Part shown: piece by piece, positions 54,901 to 61,160 of the stretch
Layout: every line of letters begins with the position of its first letter
How positions within the stretch are numbered: position 1 is the stretch's first letter
Assembly: GCF_949987515.2 (NCBI RefSeq)
Contig: NC_082689.1
Span: 6,811,501 to 6,875,500, forward strand
DNA length: 64,000 nt
Reading direction: 5' to 3'
Origin: Delphinus delphis
Lineage: Eukaryota; Chordata; Mammalia; Artiodactyla; Delphinidae
Notes under the pieces: generated by a model
What the model saw: the letters and a program-made list of their open reading frames with translations, nothing else
Told to the model about the DNA's origin: nothing
Database searches by the model: none
Translations under genes and position numbers: made by a program

Positions 54901-55615
54901 TCCTCTTTGTGTCTCATTACTACCAATTCCCTTCTTTTTACTTTGTTCCGTTACTACAAATAACAATTTATCAAAGACTCCTGAGCAGGCACAGTAAACA
55001 AGGGTGGAGTCATACAAGCCACTCTACTCCTGACTGACCTGAGGGGACTGTGCTTGGATTCCTAAGGCTCTGTCATGTCAAACCTCAGGCCACTTTTCCC
55101 AGCGGGAAACTCATCGTTCGTACCTTCACAGGACAGTCCGTGGGACGTGACCCCAGACAGAGCCTCTCGGCACACATTGCAGTAGGTGGGCCTCGCGTGG
55201 GAGCAGGCGTACCAGTTGTGCATCCCTGAGAAGTGGTCCATGCTGTACTGGGTAGGCTGCAAACAAAGAACAAAGATGGCAAAGATGAGGCAACCCTCTG
55301 ACCTCCCTAAACACAGTAACTTGGACGAGATTCAATAAGAAATCAGACAGGGTCACTGCCCGATGGCCCAAAGATGAGCAACAAGCCTTAAGTTTGCAAG
55401 GAGCACGCTGAGAAAGTGAGCTCCAGACCATAACGGCCCAGCATGGGGGACGTTCATATGGCAGAATACAAGGGGTAGGGTGACAAAAAGGGAGGGCTTC
55501 CTCCCCTAACCTCAAAGTGCTCCCTGCTCTGGACCGTCTTCAGCGCTGCGATCCAGTCTTCCATCTCTTTTCTGTTATCTGCACATAGGATGAGTTTCCT
55601 ACATGGAGTGATGAC
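21472..55615 (-). CDS. DGKD: DGKD, diacylglycerol kinase delta (27 coding exons, 5' end beyond window)
   Basis: DGKD is a type II diacylglycerol kinase. It phosphorylates diacylglycerol to phosphatidic acid, ending diacylglycerol signalling to protein kinase C at membranes. The 27 exons sum to 3315 nt, giving 1104 residues and a TAG stop, with all introns GT-AG and all phases closing. In protein order the exons encode the end of the PH domain ([13 protein letters not shown]), two C1 zinc fingers ([28 protein letters not shown]), the catalytic domain with [12 protein letters not shown] and [15 protein letters not shown], an acidic and serine-rich linker, the accessory catalytic domain ([46 protein letters not shown]), a helical linker, and a C-terminal SAM domain ([15 protein letters not shown]), which mediates oligomerisation in this family. 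Human DGKD is about 1214 residues (from memory), so roughly 110 N-terminal residues are missing, consistent with an absent 5' exon set. No inactivating change was seen. The close paralogue DGKH is the main alternative; the linker sequences and the USP40 neighbour favour DGKD. Confidence 0.96.
21562..22287 (-). other. DGKD: Last DGKD intron
   Basis: This is GC-rich intron sequence, CpG-dense in its first 350 bp from the 21562 side. A short tandem 'catcacccccaggtcg' repeat (two and a half copies) lies at about 22117-22155. No extra exon was seen. Confidence 0.65.
22288..22418 (-). CDS. DGKD: DGKD coding exon, SAM domain core
   Basis: This exon is 131 nt. Two bases finish a Val codon, then it reads [20 protein letters not shown] and [18 protein letters not shown], ending RRDLK. 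This is the canonical SAM core (W-x-x-E-x-V-x-x-W-L). In DGK delta the SAM domain forms helical polymers that hold the kinase in an inactive cytosolic state. Confidence 0.97.
22419..23540 (-). other. DGKD: DGKD intron with minisatellite
   Basis: This intron contains a five-unit tandem repeat at 22487-22609. The remainder is GC-rich unique sequence without recognisable repeats or exons. Confidence 0.7.
22487..22609. repeat. Minisatellite, five units of 24-25 bp
   Basis: Five head-to-tail units start with 'cgcccgagac' or a close variant and contain 'accccagcaagcagg'. They begin at 22487, 22511, 22536, 22561 and 22586. Units three and four are identical, which suggests recent duplication. The array starts 69 bp from the splice acceptor of the SAM exon. 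Confidence 0.92.
23541..23658 (-). CDS. DGKD: DGKD coding exon, basic linker before SAM
   Basis: This exon is 118 nt. It reads [20 protein letters not shown], then [19 protein letters not shown] plus a split Val. It is strongly basic and precedes the SAM domain directly. The acceptor is 'gtttgccacacag' and the donor 'cccgg|gtacctg'. Confidence 0.95.
25160..25213. repeat. Perfect 18-bp inverted repeat (hairpin)
   Basis: The left arm tgctccaaaggtttatcc (25160-25177) is the exact reverse complement of the right arm ggataaacctttggagca (25196-25213). After one T/T mismatch the stem continues with caca/tgtg, leaving an 8-nt loop. The structure is 54 nt in all and could fold on either strand. Confidence 0.95.
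25577..25768 (+). repeat. CHR-type SINE, + orientation, in L1 3' end
   Basis: This is a full SINE with the exact duplication aaatgttta at 25568-25576 and 25769-25777. It ends at 'gcccgcatacagc' with almost no A tail. The surrounding sequence looks like an L1 3' end in + orientation ('gaactatacacttaaaaatg'). Confidence 0.92.
27287..27646 (+). repeat. Long CHR-type SINE, + orientation
   Basis: This is a long-form SINE of about 360 bp. It has head 'gggacttccctggtggcgca', tandem 'gccacaactactgagcc' motifs in the body and an 'aaataaatgaataaacaaat' type tail. Confidence 0.92.
28030..28890 (+). mobile_element. Old L1 ORF2 relic, + orientation
   Basis: Text such as 'aataaatgtaaatagactga' followed by 'actctccaatcaaaacacag' follows L1 ORF2 in sense orientation, with many mutations and broken frames. 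Confidence 0.6.
30460..30579 (-). CDS. DGKD: DGKD coding exon, helical linker
   Basis: This exon is 120 nt and 40 codons in phase 0. It reads [20 protein letters not shown] then [21 protein letters not shown] 'gcag|cag' acceptor allows two possible starts one codon apart; family sequence (ALQLDPP) favours the downstream one used here. Confidence 0.94.
30580..31487 (-). other. DGKD: DGKD intron
   Basis: This is 0.9 kb of GC-rich unique sequence with no recognised repeat or exon. Confidence 0.6.
31488..31580 (-). CDS. DGKD: DGKD coding exon, helical linker
   Basis: This exon is 93 nt and 31 codons. It reads [20 protein letters not shown] then [11 protein letters not shown]. The heptad-like spacing of Leu, Val and Met suggests an amphipathic helix. 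The donor is 'ctg|gtgagc'. Confidence 0.95.
31665..31776 (-). CDS. DGKD: DGKD coding exon, helical linker
   Basis: This exon is 112 nt. One base completes Ser, then it reads [20 protein letters not shown] and [17 protein letters not shown]. The acceptor 'gtgtctccctccag' at 31777-31778 gives the family sequence LIHS-IRE. A second acceptor 57 nt further upstream (exon start 31833) keeps the same phase and frame. The intron to the next exon is only 84 bp. Confidence 0.93.
31777..32720 (-). other. DGKD: DGKD intron
   Basis: This intron is 0.94 kb. Its first 57 nt next to the exon at 31776 form an open, in-frame extension with its own acceptor. The rest is unique sequence without recognised repeats. 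Confidence 0.65.
32721..32872 (-). CDS. DGKD: DGKD coding exon, linker after accessory domain
   Basis: This exon is 152 nt. It reads [20 protein letters not shown], then [20 protein letters not shown] and [10 protein letters not shown] plus a split Ser. The acceptor is 'cacgccctag' and the donor 'cacag|gtgggt'. Confidence 0.95.
33134..33268 (-). CDS. DGKD: DGKD coding exon, end of accessory catalytic domain
   Basis: This exon is 135 nt and 45 codons. It reads [20 protein letters not shown] then [20 protein letters not shown] and LTRDR. The PVQVDGEAW motif is a hallmark of the DAG kinase accessory domain. Confidence 0.97.
33269..34284 (-). other. DGKD: DGKD intron
   Basis: This is 1.0 kb of GC-rich sequence without recognised repeats. 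Open frames on both strands (for example 33107-33679 on the + strand) have no family support and overlap the exon antisense. Confidence 0.6.
34285..34398 (-). CDS. DGKD: DGKD coding exon, accessory catalytic domain
   Basis: This exon is 114 nt and 38 codons. It reads [20 protein letters not shown] then [18 protein letters not shown]. The D-D-x-x-L-E-V-V-x-V-F-G pattern is typical of DAG kinases. A competing 'cag' 13 nt inside the exon would break the frame. Confidence 0.96.
34590..34790 (+). repeat. MIR SINE relic
   Basis: The order 'tgccactcactagcgtggga', 'gcttgggcaagttactgtct', then '...gttctcatgaggg' follows the MIR consensus, with mutations. Confidence 0.7.
34810..35140 (+). repeat. L2 LINE relic
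   Basis: The stretch 'attccaaactcctccctggc' followed by 'ttacacggccc' and later 'cttcacatacgctgctccct' is the familiar L2 3' region in sense orientation. Confidence 0.55.
35360..35467 (-). CDS. DGKD: DGKD coding exon, accessory catalytic domain
   Basis: This exon is 108 nt and 36 codons. It reads [20 protein letters not shown] then [16 protein letters not shown]. The [18 protein letters not shown] block is the most conserved part of the accessory domain. The donor is 'gat|gtacgt'. Confidence 0.97.
35609..35705 (-). CDS. DGKD: DGKD coding exon, accessory catalytic domain
   Basis: This exon is 97 nt. One base completes Arg, then it reads [20 protein letters not shown] then [12 protein letters not shown]. 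It is separated from the next coding exon by a 141-bp intron. Confidence 0.96.
35706..37350 (-). other. DGKD: DGKD intron
   Basis: This intron is 1.6 kb. Positions about 35930-36130 look like an old interspersed repeat ('gaaaatttggaaagggcaga'), family not determined. The rest is unique sequence with no further exon seen. Confidence 0.5.
37351..37461 (-). CDS. DGKD: DGKD coding exon, start of accessory catalytic domain
   Basis: This exon is 111 nt. It reads [20 protein letters not shown] then [16 protein letters not shown] plus a split Arg. The [10 protein letters not shown] motif is a DAG kinase signature. Confidence 0.97.
37590..38410 (-). mobile_element. Old L1 3' UTR relic, - orientation
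   Basis: Text like 'actgagatataactcacata' then 'ccatacaatttacccattta' and later 'aaaagtggctgcatcacctc' is a typical reverse-orientation L1 3' end. It is interrupted by the SINE at 38109-38329. Confidence 0.75.
38109..38329 (-). repeat. CHR-type SINE, - orientation, in L1
   Basis: This is a full SINE in reverse with tail (ttttgtttg)n and head 'ccaccagggaagccc'. The duplication aaaccctgg stands at 38100-38108 and 38330-38338. Confidence 0.92.
39678..39774 (-). CDS. DGKD: DGKD coding exon between linker and accessory domain
   Basis: This exon is 97 nt. It reads [20 protein letters not shown] then [11 protein letters not shown] with split codons at both ends. The acceptor is 'tctcccttacag' and the donor 't|gtgagt'. 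Confidence 0.95.
39775..40989 (-). other. DGKD: DGKD intron with L2 relic
   Basis: Positions about 40690-40925 match the L2 3' end in + orientation ('tcacctcctcagtgacatct', then 'gaactcttggaagacagggg'). Positions 39775-40690 show nothing recognisable. Confidence 0.55.
40690..40925 (+). repeat. L2 LINE relic
   Basis: The sentence from 'tatcacctcctcagtgacat' to 'aggcagagcgacagctgggc' follows the L2 3' end in sense orientation with mutations. Confidence 0.6.
40990..41118 (-). CDS. DGKD: DGKD coding exon, serine-rich linker
   Basis: This exon is 129 nt. It reads [20 protein letters not shown] then [20 protein letters not shown] and FP. It lies in the long insert that separates the two halves of the catalytic region in type II enzymes. 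Confidence 0.95.
41119..41923 (-). other. DGKD: DGKD intron
   Basis: This intron is 0.8 kb, GC-rich and open in more than one frame on the - strand, so the upstream exon appears to run on as a long open frame. The 'aga|ggtacag' donor and family sequence show that this is intron. Confidence 0.65.
41924..42085 (-). CDS. DGKD: DGKD coding exon, acidic linker with in-frame repeat
   Basis: This exon is 162 nt. It reads [20 protein letters not shown] then [20 protein letters not shown] and [14 protein letters not shown] 12-bp unit is repeated two and a half times at 41952-41981 and gives alternating His-Gly-Glu-Gly. This part differs from the human sequence as I remember it, while both ends of the exon agree. 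Confidence 0.93.
42086..44605 (-). other. DGKD: DGKD intron
   Basis: This intron is 2.5 kb. Positions 42820-43030 contain several T-rich runs; 43370-43400 has a C run. Positions 43380-44600 are GC-rich with long overlapping open frames on both strands and no family support. No SINE or L1 was recognised. Confidence 0.55.
44606..44885 (-). CDS. DGKD: DGKD coding exon, acidic and helical linker (largest exon here)
   Basis: This exon is 280 nt. It reads [20 protein letters not shown] then [20 protein letters not shown], and after a Gly/Ser-rich stretch ends [35 protein letters not shown]. The first and last parts agree with DGKD; the Gly/Ser-rich middle is variable. Confidence 0.96.
44962..45061 (-). 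CDS. DGKD: DGKD coding exon, helical linker
   Basis: This exon is 100 nt. It reads [20 protein letters not shown] then [13 protein letters not shown]. The flanking introns are unusually short (76 bp and 83 bp). Confidence 0.96.
45145..45239 (-). CDS. DGKD: DGKD coding exon, linker
   Basis: This exon is 95 nt. It reads [20 protein letters not shown] then [11 protein letters not shown] plus a split Lys. The acceptor 'gggcaatggcag' is weak in pyrimidines, but phase and family match on both sides confirm the exon. Confidence 0.94.
45240..46348 (-). other. DGKD: DGKD intron with hAT-like transposon relic
   Basis: Positions about 45690-45865 look like a short non-autonomous hAT DNA transposon ('ccggggttggccaacttt' at one end, reverse of 'ttggcaaactacag' at the other). 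The rest is unique GC-rich sequence. Confidence 0.55.
45690..45865. mobile_element. hAT-type DNA transposon relic
   Basis: The left end 'ggttggccaactttactact' with 'gagtaaatatttaggctttg' and the right end 'gggctgtagtttgccaactg' form imperfect terminal inverted repeats. They match the familiar mammalian hAT-derived repeat sentence. Confidence 0.6.
46349..46433 (-). CDS. DGKD: DGKD coding exon after catalytic domain
   Basis: This is a small 85-nt exon. One base completes Arg, then it reads [20 protein letters not shown] then EDLSEGSE. The acceptor is 'gtatgtgcag' and the donor 'gag|gtattt'. No start codon makes it visible as a long frame; it was found by phase and family match. Confidence 0.94.
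46434..47351 (-). other. DGKD: DGKD intron
   Basis: This is 0.9 kb of unique sequence; no repeat or extra exon recognised. Confidence 0.6.
47352..47491 (-). CDS. DGKD: DGKD coding exon, catalytic domain
   Basis: This exon is 140 nt. It reads [20 protein letters not shown] then [20 protein letters not shown] and STKMLD. The [11 protein letters not shown] motif is the second signature of the DAG kinase catalytic domain. Confidence 0.98.
47492..50099 (-). other. DGKD: DGKD intron with L1 relic
   Basis: Positions about 49000-49450 look like an old L1 in + orientation ('aacaaggagttcacatccct', then 'ctggagagcagtctggcaat'). Positions 47560-48800 are GC-rich, possibly with L2-like text near 47900-48060, and show no exon. 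Positions 49450-50095 are unique. Confidence 0.55.
50100..50208 (-). CDS. DGKD: DGKD coding exon, ATP-binding glycine motif
   Basis: This exon is 109 nt. One base completes Gly, then it reads [20 protein letters not shown] then [16 protein letters not shown]. The GGDG sequence is the nucleotide-binding motif essential for DAG kinase activity, and it is intact. Confidence 0.98.
50209..52687 (-). other. DGKD: DGKD intron
   Basis: This intron is 2.5 kb. Positions about 50890-51200 are L2-like in + orientation. A long open frame on the + strand (51241-52266) has no recognisable domain. No SINE was seen. Confidence 0.5.
52688..52850 (-). CDS. DGKD: DGKD coding exon, start of catalytic domain
   Basis: This exon is 163 nt. 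It reads [20 protein letters not shown] then [20 protein letters not shown] and [13 protein letters not shown] with split codons. [14 protein letters not shown] opens the catalytic domain; NPAQVFDL is also a conserved DAG kinase sequence. Confidence 0.98.
52851..53528 (-). other. DGKD: DGKD intron
   Basis: This is 0.68 kb of unique sequence without recognised repeat or exon. Confidence 0.6.
53529..53631 (-). CDS. DGKD: DGKD coding exon, end of second C1 domain
   Basis: This exon is 103 nt. It reads [20 protein letters not shown] then [14 protein letters not shown]. It supplies the last Cys residues of the second zinc finger (H-T-A-C, K-C-P-L-G-L-C). Confidence 0.97.
53781..53906 (-). CDS. 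DGKD: DGKD coding exon, second C1 domain
   Basis: This exon is 126 nt and 42 codons. It reads [20 protein letters not shown] then [20 protein letters not shown] and AM. The H...C-x2-C...C-x2-C spacing fits a C1 zinc finger. It may bind lipid atypically, as in other DAG kinases. Confidence 0.97.
53907..54232 (-). other. DGKD: DGKD intron, 326 bp
   Basis: This is a short GC-rich intron between the two C1 exons; nothing else was recognised. Confidence 0.7.
54233..54339 (-). CDS. DGKD: DGKD coding exon, end of first C1 domain
   Basis: This exon is 107 nt. It reads [20 protein letters not shown] then [15 protein letters not shown]. The C-x2-C-x4-H-x2-C arrangement spans this exon junction and completes the first zinc finger. 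Confidence 0.97.
54340..55123 (-). other. DGKD: DGKD intron with hAT-like relic
   Basis: Positions about 54508-54785 resemble a hAT DNA transposon of the same general type as the one at 45690 ('ggctttctgtgaagggccgg'). No extra exon was recognised. Confidence 0.5.
54508..54785 (+). mobile_element. hAT-type DNA transposon relic (probable)
   Basis: The text 'cagggggcggcaggctttct' then 'gtgaagggccggagacaaa', and '...ggtgggaactgggccc' near the far end, follow the same repeat sentence as the copy at 45690, here longer and in + orientation. Confidence 0.5.
55124..55256 (-). CDS. DGKD: DGKD coding exon, first C1 domain
   Basis: This exon is 133 nt. It reads [20 protein letters not shown] then [20 protein letters not shown] and LSCE. 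The first zinc finger begins here ([17 protein letters not shown]). Confidence 0.97.
55511..55615 (-). CDS. DGKD: DGKD coding exon, end of PH domain (most 5' exon in window)
   Basis: This exon is 105 nt and 35 codons in phase 0. It reads [20 protein letters not shown] then [15 protein letters not shown]. The Trp in EDWIAAL is the invariant Trp of the C-terminal PH helix. Earlier PH strands must lie in an exon beyond base 64000. Confidence 0.97.
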
Positions 55616-55919
55616 CTAGAGAAAGAAACAAGAAACATGCAACATGTCCATGGGCAGAAGACAAATGCTAGCAACTATGAAAACTTTTTAAAAACCTACC
55701 TTCACTATATACTTTCTTTTTTCATGAAAAAGTACTGTTTCATTCAGGTATTCAATTGAACAGAACATAAAGATGGTTATCATGGGTCATTAAAAGGCAA
55801 GAACAATCTCAAACCAAAAAGACAATCAAATTTAGATTACAGATTCACCAAAATCAACTCAAGTGGACATTTACCAACTATCTACTACTGAGACACGGTA
55901 ATCAGCCATAGGCAATTTT

Positions 55920-56265
55920 ATTTATTCGTTTATTTATTTATTGCTGCATTGGCTCTTCACTGCTGCATGTGGGCTTTCTCTAGTTGCAGCAAGCAGGGGC
56001 TACTCTTCCTTGCAGTGCACGGGCTTCTCATTGCGGTGGCTTCTCTTTGTTGTGGAGCACGGGTTCAAGGCGCACGGGCTTCAGTAGTTGTGGTGCATGG
56101 GCTCAGTAGTTGTGGCTCGCGGGCTCTAGAGAGCAGGCTCAGTAGTTGGGGAGCATGGGCTTAGTTGCTCTGCAGCACGTGGGATCTTCCCGGACCAGGG
56201 CTCGAACCCGTGTCCCCTGCATTGGCAGGCGGATTCTTAACCACTGCACCACCAGGAAAGTACCA
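55920..56265 (-). repeat. Long CHR-type SINE, - orientation
   Basis: This is a complete long-form SINE in reverse with a (ttta)n tail. The duplication gcaatttt stands at 55912-55919 and 56266-56273. Confidence 0.92.
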
Positions 56266-56559
56266 GCAATTTTTTTTAAAGGAAAAGAAAACACAGTTTC
56301 CATTGCACCAAAGAGCTCACAAGCTGACACGTAGCACTTGAACAGTTTAGGGAAGTCTGATCCACAGTTACTGTAGGAATTTCCTGTGCATTTCAAGCCT
56401 ATCATACATAAATGTTCTTTTAAAAAAACCTTTTACTGTATGACAACAGAACAACAACCAGCTACTACAGTCAGGCCTGAACAATTTAACTAGAAATGAG
56501 GTCATGAATCTGGTAATAATCAACAAATGAAAATTATACCTACAACATATAGAGATTTT

Positions 56560-56860
56560 ATAAATCAATAGAAAAAAAGGCTATGAACTTGCATTTCACA
56601 AAAGAAATACAAAATGGCTAATAAAGGAATGAAAAGATGCTTAATCACTCTCATCACTGGGGAGCACAAATGGAAACAGCAAACTATTTTTCACCTATCA
56701 GATTGGCACAGTTCTTAGAGACAATAATCCAGTGTTGGAAAAGGTGTGAGAGAAGAGAGTTCTCTTCAAGTACTCATAGGAGGGAAACAGAGTATAAAGC
56801 TTTTAGAGAAAAATTTGACAATGTCTATCAAAATTTTTTTAAGTCAAAACCTTTTACCTA
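56560..56860 (+). mobile_element. Old L1 relic, + orientation
   Basis: Text such as 'caaatggaaacagcaaacta' then 'tcacctatcagattggcaca' and 'gacaatgtctatcaaaattt' follows the L1 ORF2 end/3' UTR sentence in sense orientation. Confidence 0.65.
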
Positions 56861-56899
56861 ATTATTTTTATAATGCTGTAAAATAGCTACATGGTCCCA

Positions 56900-57710
56900 A
56901 AGTCAAACTGACAAAATAAGGCATTGATTTTATGTGTCCCTCATCCTAGTTCCCTCCCTTCCTGAAAGGCAGCTTGAAAACTAAATACAAGTATGGTTTA
57001 TCCTCCCATTTGTAAGATACATGCAAATACATGTATATATTCATATTCTCTCTTTTCAAAACAGTAGCATACCACAGACCCTTCTGTCCACTCTCTGCTT
57101 TTTTAATTTAATCACAGTTGGCCCTTCAACAGCACAGGTTTGAACTACAAGGGTCCACTTACACGCAGGTTTTTTCCAACAGCAAATATTCCATGACACA
57201 TGGTTGGCTAAATCCACAGATGTGAACCATGGCTAGGGAAGAACCGCGGCAAAGGAGGGCCGATTATAAATTATACCTGGATTTCCAACTGCGCGGAGGG
57301 TCAGGGTCCCTGACCTCTGCGCTGTTCAAGGGTCAGCTGCACACATCCTGGCCATCACTCCTTAGCAAAAGACCGCGATTCCTTATTCTTCCAACAGCTG
57401 CCTGGTGCTCCACTGCATAGAAGCACCAGAGTCTGTTCAACCAGTCCCTGTTCACGGAAGGTCTATGTTACTGAAAATCCTTTGCTATTTCGAACAGCAG
57501 CACAATGAACAGCCTTTACGTGGATCTTTTCATTTTTTTACTGGGGTATTTCTGGAATAAATTCCTAGAAGTAGAACTGCCCTGACAAAGAATAAATGCA
57601 TACGTAATTTTGCTGCTATCGCCAAATTTCCCTCCAGTGGGTTTGTACCATTTCGCATTCCCACCAGCAGTGTTAGGAAAATGTCTGCTTCCTCATGGAT
57701 TCACCTATAA
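56900..57710 (-). mobile_element. Old L1 3' UTR relic, - orientation, split by a DNA transposon
   Basis: The sentence 'gttcaaccagtccctgttca', then 'ttcctagaagtagaactgcc' and 'cgcattcccaccagcagtgt', is the reverse-orientation L1 3' UTR. It is interrupted at 57115-57339. Confidence 0.7.
57115..57339. mobile_element. Tigger-like (pogo group) non-autonomous DNA transposon
   Basis: The left end cagttggcccttcaacagca and the right end, which reverse-complements to cagctgacccttgaacagcg, form inverted repeats of about 20 bp. The interior carries 'cacaggtttgaactacaagg' and 'actgcgcggagggtcagggt', typical of this repeat. It is 225 bp and non-coding. Confidence 0.8.
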
Positions 57711-58849
57711 AATACGTTATTTAACTTTTAGATGTTTGCCCATCTTAGAGCTTTAATTTATATAGAAAGATCCAATTTAGGAATATCCAACTTAAGTTAT
57801 TAGATGATCATGTTTCTGGCTCAGAAAATTTAGAAATAGTATTTTATAGATTATCTCTTCCGTGATTTCCATAAACTACCTACAAAGCTTAATCACAGAA
57901 GGGGGTAAATAGAACTGGGTCACAAATGCACGGTGCTGTTCATTCTTCCACGACCGGGGTAACCACGATAATTCCACGTAGGGACCAGGCTGGGTGTAAA
58001 AGAGGTAAGCCTAGGAGAGGGTGCAGGGAGACAGAAAGACAGAACACAGAGGCCTGGAGCAGCCGCACCCTCCTGGGGTCAGGTGGTGGGAGCTGCTCTT
58101 TCACTCCTGGAGAGCACGGCAGGCGGTTGTACCCCACCCTCCCAGCAGACGCAGGCCAAGTGTCTGCTCTGGACATGGGCTCCCAAGGCCATGACAGGCA
58201 AGGTTCCTACTCACACAGAACTTGCACTGAGGAGAGACAGACAAACCACAAAACAATTTCAGACACTGACAGGAAGCGGGTCATGTGCAAGGGGGCTGGT
58301 GGGTGCTCTGGACCAGGTGGTCACGGAAGGCCATGGCAGCCTGGCAACCGCCAATGGCCTGGGGTCGGTGCATAAGGAATTTTCATCAGCATCTGTAAGT
58401 CTATAAGATCTCAGCAAACACTTCTTTATAATTCACTCCAGGGTGAGTTTTCATACTTGAACATTTTTATGAGCATAATAAATACAGTTACAGAAAGATA
58501 GTACATTTATTTTGCATAACTCAGGGATTTATTAGGAGTTACTATGATATCTACAGAAGAGAACAATGAGATTTTTTATGCCCATCCTATTTTAGGTCTT
58601 GACCAACAGATGAATGTCCAAGAACCTGGTTTTCAGCCTTCTTTGTTTAAACTCTTGCGCCTGTTTGAAGATACCTCAGACAGAATCCCACCTGGCCACT
58701 GACTGTTTGGGAAACGTTTCCCTTCTGGAAAAGGAGAGGTGTTAGAAGTCACCTGCCAGGGTTGTCACGGGACTGAACGGGGCCAAATGTGCACAGGACC
58801 CAGCAGGGGGCCCAACACACCCCTGGTCTGAAGCCCTGTGAGATGTGTA

Positions 58850-58990
58850 ACGTGGAGCAGCTGCCTGTGCCTCCACTTGCTCACCTGAAAACCGGCACTA
58901 TTAATGGTGCTGTCGCATCCTAGCGGTGCTGTGAAGTGTGGGGCAGGGACCACGTAAGGTGCTGAGAACAGCACCTCGTACGTAAACACC
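58850..58990 (+). repeat. MIR SINE relic (probable)
   Basis: The stretch 'cctccacttgctcacctgaa' followed by 'aggtgctgagaacagcacct' follows the 3' half of MIR with mutations. Confidence 0.5.
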
Positions 58991-60089
58991 CCACCGCCAT
59001 TACTCTTGGTGCTACTTCAGGCTCTAGGTCCTGACCTTAGGGTACTTTCTCTTTGATGGAACTAAAAGATGGCTTTTCATGTGGGCAAATCTCCCTGAGA
59101 CCATTCTGGTGCCAAGAGTCCACCTCCCGATCATGAGAATCATCACAGAGGACACCCATCAAATAAAAATCAACCTCTGCTTCTCTCCGACCACGCCCTG
59201 CCACCTTGAGACAGAAGCCGTATTTCTTAGTTGCCCACAAGACGGCTCATCACTCCACTCCCTTGGAGGCTCCGCCTCCCTTTGGTCGCCTGCAAGCTCC
59301 TCAAGAGTCCTCCAGCCCTGGGGAAGCTTCATGGGAGAGATGAGGCTGGGAGGGTCTCCTCAGGAGGAAGGGAGAGGGGAGGCTGTTTCTGAGAGAGAAG
59401 CCTTGGACAGGACTTCCTACTGAATGAACCCCTTGGTTTTGGAGACACAGCGGGCAGGACAGGACCCAGGAGAGAAGCAGGTGTTGGATGAGTCCGAGGC
59501 AGGAAGAAGGCAGGATTCAGGGGAGATGCCCTAAGGAATAATAAGAGTGTCCCTTTGTTTGGGCTGCAGCCAATACTGTAACTCCTAGAAACCAAGGAAC
59601 GGTGCGAAAAAGCTAGAACTATCTCCAAATCCTAGCCTTCACACAGAAAAGACTTTAGAGACTAAAAGATACTCTAAATTTTTCAAGCAAATTTGTATGG
59701 TAAGAAACAGTTCACACAACTCAATGAACTTAGAAGGTAAATGCAAATTAAAAGTAGGGTAATAACGTGAACTTAGAACAAATCAGCGACAGCACAGAGA
59801 TTCAGCGGGCTAGGTCCATGACTGGAATAAGCAGACGTGGTATTAAGAGACGGAGCAGAGGAATACGATGGGGCGAGAAGACAGCCAGCCACGTGGAAAC
59901 CCACAAACTCAAGAGTGAAAGCACACCACACACCCTGAAGTCAGAACATGAATGAAACAGAAAGGGTATCCCAGAGGAAGAGCAGAGAAAACAGTGGAAG
60001 TATTTCTCACATAATCCTCTGAGGAGGCCAGAAGCACAATAAACAGATCTGAATTCTTAGACACTTGCTGGAATTCTCCTGAGGTAGAA

Positions 60090-61110
60090 AAACTTAAAAG
60101 TCAGTAAGAAGAGAAGCAGACCAACTAACAGGAAAACGGACAAAAGACTTCAACGGTTATCTCACAACACTTATTTCACAAGTCACCAATAAGGGACATG
60201 AAAAGGTGCCCAACTTGATTAGTCATCTGGGAAGCAGAAATTAAAACCCCCCATGTGGTACACCTTTCATGGTGGCTGAGCTAAAAAAAGCGCTCAGTGT
60301 CAAAAGACAGTATGGAGTGCTGGCGACGATGCAGAGCAACCAGAACTCTCATGCGGTTCTGGTGGGAATGCAAGTTGGTACAGTCACCCTATGGCTCAGC
60401 AATTCCACCCATCGGCCCAACAGAAATACAAACATATCTCCTTCTCGTCGAGACACAGACAAGGACTTCATGGCATCACTACTCTTAAGAGGCCCGTACT
60501 AGACACAACCCAAATGCCCTGCATGGGTAAAGTGGATAAATAACCTATAATGTATTAGTACAATGGAATACTGCAGAGCAATGAGAATGAACCACCTATT
60601 GCTACATGTAATAATGTGATGAGTTTTACAATGCTGAAAGAAGCCAGACACAAAAATATATATATACTATTCATATAAGTTCATTATGCACGTACAAAGT
60701 TAAAAAAAAAAAAAAAGTAGGGCTTCCCCGGTGGCGCAGTGGTTGAGAGCCCGCCTGCCGATGCAGGGGACACGGGTTCGTGTCCCAGTCCGGGAAGATC
60801 CCACATGCCGCAGAGCGGCTGGGCCCACGAGCCATGGCCGCTGAGCCTGCGCATCCGGAGCCTGTGCTCCGCAACGGAGAGGCCACAACAGTGAGAGGCC
60901 TGCGTACAGCAAAAAAAAAAAAAAAGTAAAACTAATCTATAGGGTTAGAAGCTAGCTACTTCCAGGAGTTGCTTTTGGGGAGAAGGGTACAAAAGAGAGC
61001 TACTGGAGGCTGCTAACGTTCTGTTCCTTGATCCGGAACATTCATCAACCTGCAGATGCTATAATCAATACACTTTTCCATATATGTGCTATACTTCAGT
61101 AAAAGAATAT
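60090..61110 (+). mobile_element. L1 relic (ORF2 end and 3' UTR), + orientation
   Basis: The sentence 'tggtgggaatgcaagttggt' then 'acccaaatgccctgcatggg' and 'gtacaatggaatactgcaga' is L1 3' sequence in sense orientation. It is interrupted by the SINE at 60720. Confidence 0.8.
60720..60910 (+). repeat. Young CHR-type SINE, + orientation
   Basis: This is a full SINE with head 'gggcttccccggtggcgcag' and a pure A15 tail that merges with the duplication (A-run plus gta, at 60702-60719 and 60911-60928). It shows low divergence from the other copies. Confidence 0.92.
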
Positions 61111-61160
61111 AGAACTCAGAATAAAACTAACCATGTAACTGAATCAAAAGAAAAATGGCA

